A DNA stretch of 64,000 nucleotides from Platerodrilus igneus (lineage: Eukaryota > Arthropoda > Insecta > Coleoptera > Lycidae). The DNA is taken from positions 3,286,001 through 3,350,000 of the forward strand of contig JARFIW010000453.1 of NCBI GenBank assembly GCA_036346225.1, read 5' to 3'. Below are positions 56,990 through 64,000 of the stretch, piece by piece (position 1 is the stretch's first letter; the number at the start of each line of letters is the position of its first letter). A program made the translations under genes and the position numbers. The notes under the pieces were generated by a model, which had not been told where the DNA came from, made no database searches, and saw only the letters and a program-made list of their open reading frames with translations.

Positions 56990-58062
56990 GAGATATATTC
57001 CATTGTGAAGGAATACCTTTAACTTTCACTAACACAGTCGAACATAATATTGAACTAACTGCCGATAAACCGATTTTCACCAAAGCATATAGACTACCTC
57101 AAGCAAGCCTAGAAGAACTAGATAAGGTAGCGGACTTACTAAAGCAAGATATCATTCAATATTCGAATTCACCATAGAGTAGCACCGCATTAATTGTACC
57201 GAAGAAACTAGATGCCTTAGGCAAACGTAAATATCGAATGGTTATCGATTACAGAAAACTAAACGAGAAAACTGTAGGCGATAAATACCCACTACCGAAT
57301 ATTACAGAAATATTAAACAAACTAGGAAAATGTCAATATTTTTCGACATTAGACCTCGCATCGGGATACCACCAAGTGGAAATGAACGGGAAAGACACAA
57401 CCAAAACAGCATTCAGTACACCTAGAAGACACTACAAATACAAACCCATGCTGTTTGACTTAAAGAACGCACCCGTCACTTTTCAGAGAGTTATAGACAA
57501 TATTCTAAGAGGAATACACAACGAAAAATGTCTTGTGTGCCTGAGCGACATAGTCGTATATTCAACATCACTGAATGAACATATCGAAAGCCTAAGAAAA
57601 GTATTTGAACGTTTACGAAAAGCTCATTTTGAAGTTCAATTAGACAAAAGCGAATTCTTGCAAAAGGAAGTAGCATTTTTAGGACACATAATAACGTCAC
57701 AAGGTATTATGCCTAACCCAGACAAAACAAATGTCGTATTAAATTATCCCTTACCAAAAACAAATAAAGAAATAAAAAGATTTTTAGGACTTCTCAGATA
57801 TTACAGAAAATTCATCAAAGGTTACACACAAATAATCAAACCATTAATCAATTGTTTAAAAAAAGGTAATAAAATCGAACACACACCGGAATTTATTAAA
57901 GCAGTAGAAAAAATTGAATGTATCCTTACCAACCATCCCATATTAGAATATCCCGATTTTTTGAAACCATTTATATTAACAACCGACGCATCTAACGTTG
58001 CTTTAGGGGCAGCACTACGCCAAGGAAAAGTAGGTAGCGATAAACCAATCAGCCACGCATGA
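56990..58062 (+). pseudogene. E1 reverse transcriptase, catalytic motif altered
   Basis: Starts with KAYRLPQASLEELDKV in a broken frame (stop at about 57,175), then an open frame 57,238-58,062 with MVIDYRKLNEKTVGDKYPLP, FSTLDLASGYHQVEM and FLGHIITSQGI, clearly an errantivirus/Gypsy RT. The YxDD catalytic box reads CLSD at 57,538-57,549, so one of the two metal-binding aspartates is replaced by Ser. Between Gag and this RT only about 100 bp are found, so the protease has been deleted. The frame ends in a TGA within early RNase H. Confidence 0.8.
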
Positions 58063-58335
58063 CTAACACTAAACGAAACGGAACAAAAATAAAGCACTAT
58101 TGAAAAAGAACTATTAGCCATAATTTGGGAAACAAAATATTTTAGGCCATATTTTTATAGAAGGAAATTTTATATATACACAGACCATAAACCATTAGTA
58201 TGGTTATGTAAACTCAAAGAACCAAACTCAAAACTACAAAAATAGAGGATTAGATTAGAAGAGTATGACTACGAAATCATATACAAGAAAGGAATGTATA
58301 ATAATAATGCGGACGCATTGAGCAGAATACAACTC
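57955..58335 (+). pseudogene. E1 RNase H (nonsense codons)
   Basis: Begins inside the RT frame with FILTTDASNVALGAALRQ (Asp motif). TGA at 58,060-58,062, TAA at about 58,090 and TAG at about 58,243 interrupt one continuous reading frame that also holds [17 protein letters not shown] (Glu), [10 protein letters not shown] (Asp) and NADALSRIQ. This is true mutational decay: stops by substitution, with the frame kept. Confidence 0.8.
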
Positions 58336-58639
58336 AACGCAATAGAGACAGAGTCAGTTGTAGGTAACATGGATGAAACAGAGATAAGAAAAGACCGAGA
58401 AGAAATAGAAACTATACATTCAACGCAAAATGACGAACCAAAAACTACGATTAAAATTTTAAACGAAGCAATAGATACAAAACTAAACCAATTTATAATA
58501 TCCGAAGTTTTAACCAACCCCGACCCTGTAAAATATACAAAAACAAACAATCGGAAAATATATCAAATTCAAATAACGAAAGATGATGACGAGGAACAAA
58601 TAATTATAATTCTTAAAGAGTATACCCCGGAGAATAAAA

Positions 58640-59757
58640 CGTTTTTACTTTTATTTCACAACGGAACATTTGTACAAAAGATTTTCCGAATTGTATATTC
58701 GATTGTTTAATAATTCAGGACCCGAGATTATCAGATGTACACGAAAATTAATAACTTTAGATGACCCAGACGAAATAAACGACGTAATTCGAAACCAACA
58801 CGAAGGTAAAACCAATAATTGTAAAACAAACGAAACCCTAAAACAACTCATAAGGAGATATTATTTCAAAAACATAAAGAAATTAACCACGGATTTTATT
58901 AATCAATGTGAATTATGTGACAAAGCAAAATACGACAGATCATGACCAAAAGTACCTTTAATGCTAACTAAAACACCCGACAAACCCTTTCAAAAATTAC
59001 ATGCAGAAACTTTGGTAGTAGAAGCCCAAAACTTTTTATCTATGGTAGACGCATTCACCAAAGTAAGCCAAGCAATACCCATTACGCAAAAAACAGTATT
59101 GATGTAACCCAAGGATTTTTACAATACTTTACATTTTATGGTATACCCGAATCAGTAACCTTAGATAATGGAAGCGAATTCAGAAACGAAACCATACAAA
59201 ACACTTTAGAACTACATCAAATAAATATTCATTCTATAACAGAAAATCACACAGAATGAAATGGATTAATTGAACGATTACACTTAACGTTATCAGAACA
59301 AATCAGACATTTAAGATTAACCTATGAAAAAAAACATATCACTAATTTAATGCCATACGCCCTAATTGCTTATAAAAACACAATTGATTCTTCTACTAAC
59401 TTTACATTACACCCCTCGAATTAACATTAGGACACTCAGATTCCCGCAATCCTTATGATATACACTATAATAAAGAAGTATATCAACAGTACGCCAATGA
59501 CCACAAGGAAAAATTAAAAATTACTTATAATAACGTCAAAAGTAAATTAGATAACGATAAGGAACGTATTACAAAAGCCCGGAATGAAAAGGCCAATATA
59601 AATCGTCTCGCAGCAGGACAGACCGTGTCCGAAAGAAATTTTAAAAGTAAACGACACAAAACGGCTCCCAGAAGTTTAGGTCCGTTTAAAATCAAAAAGA
59701 TCTCAGATAAAAATGTAGCAGTAGTAGACAACAGAAAACCATAAGATACATTCATTT
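58640..59757 (+). pseudogene. E1 integrase (broken)
   Basis: The zinc-binding half has LIRRYYFKNIKKL and CELCDKAKYDRS (58,856-58,942), ending at a TGA. The catalytic core follows in broken frames: the first catalytic position reads LHAETLVVE, with Glu where Asp is usual; the second is VTLDNGSEF (about 59,158) and the third is a Glu in NGLIERLH (about 59,270) after a TGA. The tail SLGPFKIKKISDKNVAVV is at about 59,672-59,730. Not functional. Confidence 0.7.
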
Positions 59758-59784
59758 GAATAATTTAAGACACCCTGGAATTTC

Positions 59785-61064
59785 AGATGGACAATCAGCA
59801 CGATATAAAAACTATTGTTAAAACTAAACTTCCTTAACCCAATCAGTCATAGTAAAATTTAACGATACACTACGAAAATAAGTAAAAAACCAAGACAGTA
59901 TAACAAACAGAATACTAACTCTTGAAAGTAACATGCAAACCACAATGCTAGGAATACGAGATTTAATAAGATTTAACACGATATTCAATCAAATGATATC
60001 AACCCTCACTGTAATGCAACAAATTTTAGCTACATTAGAAAATGCTGTAACATTTGCTAAATAAAATACTTTACATGCTAGTATAATAGAACCACTTGAT
60101 TTATTAAACGAATTATTAGGCATTAGATCAAATAACCCATAGTAAACTACCCTTTGAAGTAACAGAATCTAACATACCTATATTTAAAAAAATAGCCTTA
60201 GTAAAAGGTTATGTAAAGAATCATGAAATTACGTTTTTAATAGAAATTCCTATTGTAGAAATTAATAATTACAATTATTATCATTTATTTGCTTTCCCTA
60301 TGAAAGTTACTAGCCAATATCAAGTTATTATATCTAAAACTAAGTTCCTTTCCCTGAATAAACTTAGATATGGATTCACAATTAAAAATTGCAAAGAAGT
60401 GTCACCCAGCCAATACTTATGTCAATCATTAATGACAACAGCTATTTAAACAAACAGCCCTTGTAAAGTACAATTATTACGATTCTCTAATCATTACGAG
60501 AATTGTGTGCCAAAATCAGTACAAGCTACAGCCATGAAAATTCAAAAAGTTACGAACAACAAATGGATTGCTGTATTTCCCCAAGAGGTAATAGCAACCA
60601 CAAATTGCAACCAAGACGAAAGCAATTTAGCCTTAATTGGAAGCAAAATGATCACCATAAAATAAGATTGCTATTTAAAATTAAAAAATGAAATTAATCG
60701 AGTATATCAAAACCCAACAGTGACGAAGAAATATGCCAATCTACCCGAACTACAGTTCAAGATTCCTCAAACCGAAGACAACGAAATTATAAAAAAACCG
60801 ATGCAACTAAAACATCTAGAACTTGACGACATCAGTCACACAGTGAAATTAATGGACACTTATAAAGAACACTTAAGTGAGTTAAAAGTGCCAAAGTTAC
60901 ACTACGACAACACCAGTGTTTGGACAATTTTATTGATTATTGTAATAATTTTATTAACTGCATATTTATTTTATAAAATGTACCTTAAATATAAGAACAA
61001 TGAAACAAATGTGAACAAAGAAACTACAAATGAAACTTTAAGGGCAATGGATTTTAAAAATTAA
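59785..61064 (+). pseudogene. E1 Env remnant
   Basis: The region after pol holds an env-like remnant in broken frames. The N-terminal half (59,900-60,110) has a helical piece (ITNRILTLESNMQTTMLGI) and many stops. The C-terminal open frame 60,720-61,064 has DISHTVKLMDTYKEHLSEL and a strongly hydrophobic membrane span (TILLIIVIILLTAYLFY) at about residues 66-82, followed by a basic tail. Errantivirus Env proteins are F-like fusion proteins with such a tail. No intact signal peptide or cleavage site was identified. Dead as read. Confidence 0.65.
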
Positions 61065-61097
61065 GTACAACCCTTAATTTTTATCTGAGTCGGGAGG

Positions 61098-61456
61098 AGT
61101 TACATGTCCCCCCCAATTAATATGTATTCGAATTTAAATATAATTATTAAGTTTTAAGAAATAGAATGTTGCATTGTATAATTGAAGGACACATTATAAA
61201 AGGTTAATGAAAGTTCATAATCAGACGTGAGAACGGAAGCAACTACTTTGTATTCCAGACGCAACATGATACTGCAGGTGCAGGTCTCAATCAACTATAA
61301 GAAAGTAATTGTTATAATTCAGATTACTAAAAAGTAATACATTGTATATTATCAAGAAGTAGCAGACATGAGATCTGCACTTGTCACAAGATGACACAAG
61401 GGCAGAGATTACATAAATATCCTGAGGAACCCCTGATGACCAGTCGGTCTCGAACA
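61098..61456 (+). repeat. E1 3' LTR, truncated
   Basis: Begins AGTTACATGTCCC right after a purine-rich GTCGGGAGG (likely polypurine tract, 61,089-61,097). It matches the E1 5' LTR and solo LTRs up to GTCTCGAAC at about 61,455; the last 200 bp or so (R/U5) are missing. This truncation removes the expected 3' flank. Confidence 0.8.
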
Positions 61457-62180
61457 CATTTCTATTGGCGAGGACCACATATAAGATAGAAAATGTATTT
61501 TTACGAATATTAGAAAAGGTCGACATTTTGAAACGACATCACAAAATTCTACCAAAATCTAGGAACATATTGACTGGGATAAAAGGCTTTCAAAAGATGT
61601 ATCATAAGCCAAACATTGCTATTTAAAAAAATGCATATAATCATATTGTTTGCAGTTGCCAATAAAAAAGCAAATGAATTATGTCAAAAAATAGATGAAA
61701 AAAACTAAATTGATCATTGACAGTAATACAATGTAGAAACAGAAAACCTATTGTTGCGTTTATTTTCCACATAAATTAATTATCTTATTTTTCCCCCTGT
61801 TTCATTCATGCAAATAGAGTCCGTTTAAATCTTTTGAACATCATCCTGTATTTTTACCTCTTTCTAACAGTACACTTTCTAATAATTTTCAATTCAAATC
61901 TAGTTGCTTTGAAACGAAACATTTATTCGATAAATTATATAGTTATATCCTATTTTTATGTACCCGCTATCTTGGTATATCTTACGACCGCCGTATAATG
62001 GTTTTCTCTATTGTTCCAAAGTAACGACTTGTTGAAATAATGTTCGCGCACTATCCGATATAAGCCCGGTTTTCTAGTTAACGCGATTTGATAAGCTAGG
62101 ATGTTTGGTTTGCGAGTTCGTGTTATTTTGAACCTTTTTTTCTGCAGCTTGTGCGTTATTGCACGTGTAAAAACTACTCG
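61457..62180. other. AT-rich DNA, no gene seen
   Basis: No recognisable coding motif, repeat or RNA gene. Confidence 0.4.
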
Positions 62181-62185
62181 TTCTG

Positions 62186-62473
62186 TTACTCCAAGAGCAA
62201 CGCACGTTTCTCCTCTATCAAATGTGTAGATTTGGTGTGGATCGCTCTTAACTGGAGGCTAAATTGCTTGTGGCGAAGTCCGACTATCTCTTGGTGTATA
62301 TCAACTGCTCTTGCATGTAGACCACTGTTGCAATTACGGTAGTAGCATGGTTGTGGCTGACTACCGCAGCGATGATGCTGTGTCCATTCGCTTCCGAGGG
62401 CTGACCAGATAAGTATCCTGACACATGTATGTGACTTGTTTTCTTTTTCTAACATACCCTGGGATAAACTCAT
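62186..62473 (-). CDS. Hypothetical 95-aa open frame, possible exon
   Basis: A minus-strand frame starting at 62,473 in a GC-richer patch, with Cys/His/Gln-rich composition (HHRCGSQPQPCYYRNCNSG). I do not recognise a domain; a plus-strand frame also overlaps. It may be an exon, a repeat fragment or chance. Confidence 0.2.
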   Translation of the reverse strand: MSLSQGMLEKENKSHTCVRILIWSALGSEWTQHHRCGSQPQPCYYRNCNSGLHARAVDIHQEIVGLRHKQFSLQLRAIHTKSTHLIEEKRALLLE

Positions 62474-62479
62474 GTTGAA

Positions 62480-63570
62480 ATTAGATACGCTAATGTTTGT
62501 TATGGTAAAATCTGTACTAGAAAAGTTTCTAACGTTAATACTTTTGCTTTTCGAACTTAAGCCATCTGCTTATACGCGAGTACCAGCAGTATTTTTTTTT
62601 GCTGATTAGAGTTATAACAAATGCTTCGTATGGTAAAATCCTGACTAGAAAGGTTTCTAAATTTAATGTTTTTTTTAATTAACCCATCCGCCTTATTCGT
62701 TTTGGTACTAATTAGATTTATTACATGTTAGCTACGAATTGCGCACTTTGTGGAACAATTAGTGAATTTGTCCATAGAGTAAAATTGTTTTATTAAATAG
62801 TAACCCTAGTTAATTTTGTTTTGCAGTTTCGATAGAAATTTCTATATTTATGGTTTTTTATTGTGAATAGAAAATCGTTGGCAATATATTATTTTTGTGT
62901 TGCTAGGAACCCCTCCCCTCTCCGCATTGGTAGTTAGCCTGGTAAATTTACGTTTTATTCCGGCTACGTCATGGTACGTAGCACTGTAACAGAAACTTCA
63001 AAGTCGAAAAAATGTCAAGACTGAAAGTATGGTTAAAATTGGTGTTATTTAATTATTTTGTTTTACAACAGCAAATTAATTTTGCAACTTTATTGTTATC
63101 AAATGACTCGGAAATTGCGTTCTACAAAAAAACAATTTTGTATGATAATTGTAAAAAATATGGTATAAAGCAAAAGCGGTAAAGATCGATAAAACTTAGC
63201 CAAGTTTAAGCGGCAATATCTTGGTTAATTTTCATCATAGAAGCTTTTAAAGCAATTTTTAACGACCGCAATCCCTATTTTGTCTTCTATAAAGAAATCT
63301 TTATATCTATGTCCGTTAAGAAATAAGTTATAAATAATAGCGTTAAGAAAATTGTTTTCGCGATTTTGCGAATTTTTACATATTTGTTTATGCTTATATT
63401 TCAAATAAAAAAACCATTTTCGCATATGAATTCATGTCTAAGGTCATTAATGACATTTGCAATTTGATAAGAGAACGATGTTTAAACTTTTCTGCTGTAT
63501 GTTTGGGTATGGGTATCGGACAATGAGCGCGAAGGCAGACGCGTTGAATATCACACCTAAACTCAATTAT
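62480..63570. other. AT-rich DNA, a short diverged repeat pair
   Basis: The phrase GTTATGGTAAAATCTGTACTAGAAAAGTTTCTAA (about 62,495-62,532) recurs with changes at about 62,628-62,660, roughly 130 bp apart; each is followed by CCATCxGCxTAT. No gene recognised. Confidence 0.4.
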
Positions 63571-63571
63571 C

Positions 63572-63838
63572 CTAAACAAATATAGTGGAGATTAGTGGAG
63601 ATTTGTTCACTAAAATGTTAATATGCGTTTGAATTGTTGGCCATCCTGTCTCTATAAGCCTGTAGGAAACTCGTTCATATTTTCTTACAACATAGACATA
63701 TTGCAAACACGAACGTTGTAAATACTCCCTGTATGTTTGTTGTGGTTTGTTTAGCATTCTTCTTAATTCCCAAAGAAAATTAAGAACGAACGTTGTATAA
63801 TACTGGCAAAGATCATAGGTTATGTCGCAATAGTTCAC
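63572..63838 (-). CDS. Hypothetical 88-aa open frame, possible exon
   Basis: A minus-strand frame starting at 63,838 contains FLWELRRMLNKPQQTYREYLQRSC and YVVRKYERVSYRLIETGWP. The composition looks protein-like but I cannot name the family; its upstream part is near the window edge. Confidence 0.2.
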   Translation of the reverse strand: MNYCDITYDLCQYYTTFVLNFLWELRRMLNKPQQTYREYLQRSCLQYVYVVRKYERVSYRLIETGWPTIQTHINILVNKSPLISTIFV

Positions 63839-64000
63839 ATAAGATAGAACACGTGCCTCGCACAGCTTTATCTTTATTTTACAGAAACATAATGCTTATA
63901 AGAAAATATGGCCTTCAGTGAGATGTAAGCTTTTTTCAGGATTTGAAATTCTCGGAAAATTTCAAATGACGCCAACATTGATACTAATATACAAATATTC

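Larger units (their letters stand above)
55021..61456 (+). mobile_element. E1: old errantivirus-type endogenous retrovirus, disabled
   Basis: Gag, pol and env remnants lie in Ty3/Gypsy errantivirus order between LTRs at 55,021-55,564 and 61,098-61,456 (the latter truncated at its 3' end). The 5' flank is CGCG. The LTRs are clearly diverged (around 10% or more by eye), with deletions in each. The coding parts carry in-frame nonsense codons, a missing protease region and altered catalytic residues in RT and integrase. It could not be active. It shares its LTR with the solo LTRs at 26.57 and 28.07 kb. Confidence 0.85.

Noticed and set aside
58269..58550. 93-aa minus-strand open frame
   Set aside because: Antisense to E1 pol between RNase H and integrase; a shadow.
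1..64000. CRISPR arrays, bacterial operons, integrons
   Set aside because: No evenly spaced short repeats with unique spacers, no ribosome binding sites and no prokaryotic gene packing; content is insect nuclear.

Overview
The window looks like AT-rich intergenic and repeat DNA from an insect nuclear genome. The main evidence is one exon of an insect-type (7tm_6) odorant receptor, an errantivirus with an env remnant, three BEL/Pao elements and an RTE-like LINE. It has no operons, no ribosome binding sites and no dense gene packing. The order is not determinable from the sequence; a beetle is only a guess. The only host gene I can name is the receptor exon at 47,184-47,920 (minus).

Layout. 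1.7-4.6 kb: BEL-A, an internally deleted BEL/Pao copy (LTR piece, gag, protease, pol stub, LTR piece). 4.6-18.4 kb: mostly empty AT-rich DNA with a 130-bp-arm palindrome (6.74-7.02 kb), a 154-bp tandem repeat, a possible LTR remnant, a tRNA pseudogene or SINE head and a ~43-bp minisatellite. 18.46-19.13 kb: a dispersed 'GTCCGTCCGTC' repeat. 19.87-20.07 kb: a broken pipsqueak-type HTH fragment. 20.28-23.2 kb (minus): an RTE-like LINE with endonuclease and reverse transcriptase. 23.37-23.85 kb: a possible MITE. 25.96-28.96 kb: two tandem copies of a ~1.5-kb unit made of a BEL pol tail plus an errantivirus solo LTR. 29.0-30.62 kb: the rest of that BEL copy (BEL-B). 31.69-32.29 kb: a pogo/Tigger-like MITE. 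32.5-33.6 kb: drifting ~300-bp tandem repeats. 34.44-42.98 kb: a young Ty3/Gypsy element (G1) with 1.54-kb LTRs and a matching 4-bp flank. 43.1-43.4 kb: a ~75-bp minisatellite. 46.76-47.05 kb: a tRNA-derived SINE inside the receptor intron. 48.58-54.96 kb (minus): BEL-C, a complete young element with a 5-bp target duplication. 55.02-61.46 kb: errantivirus E1, old and disabled. 61.5-64 kb: no recognisable gene.

How the parts fit together. The window is a nested pile of retroelements of different ages. E1's LTR family also supplies the solo LTR that landed in BEL-B before the 1.5-kb duplication. BEL-C sits 60 bp from E1. The two young elements (G1, BEL-C) have almost identical LTRs and intact catalytic motifs, yet their reading frames shift many times without in-frame nonsense codons. 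E1 carries real nonsense codons and lost catalytic residues. The simplest reading is that single-base indel errors in the assembly, not decay, break the young elements. I found no convincing new biological system. The best leads are the E1 LTR target preference and termini, the chimeric tandem duplication, the long palindrome and the unusual G1 Gag.
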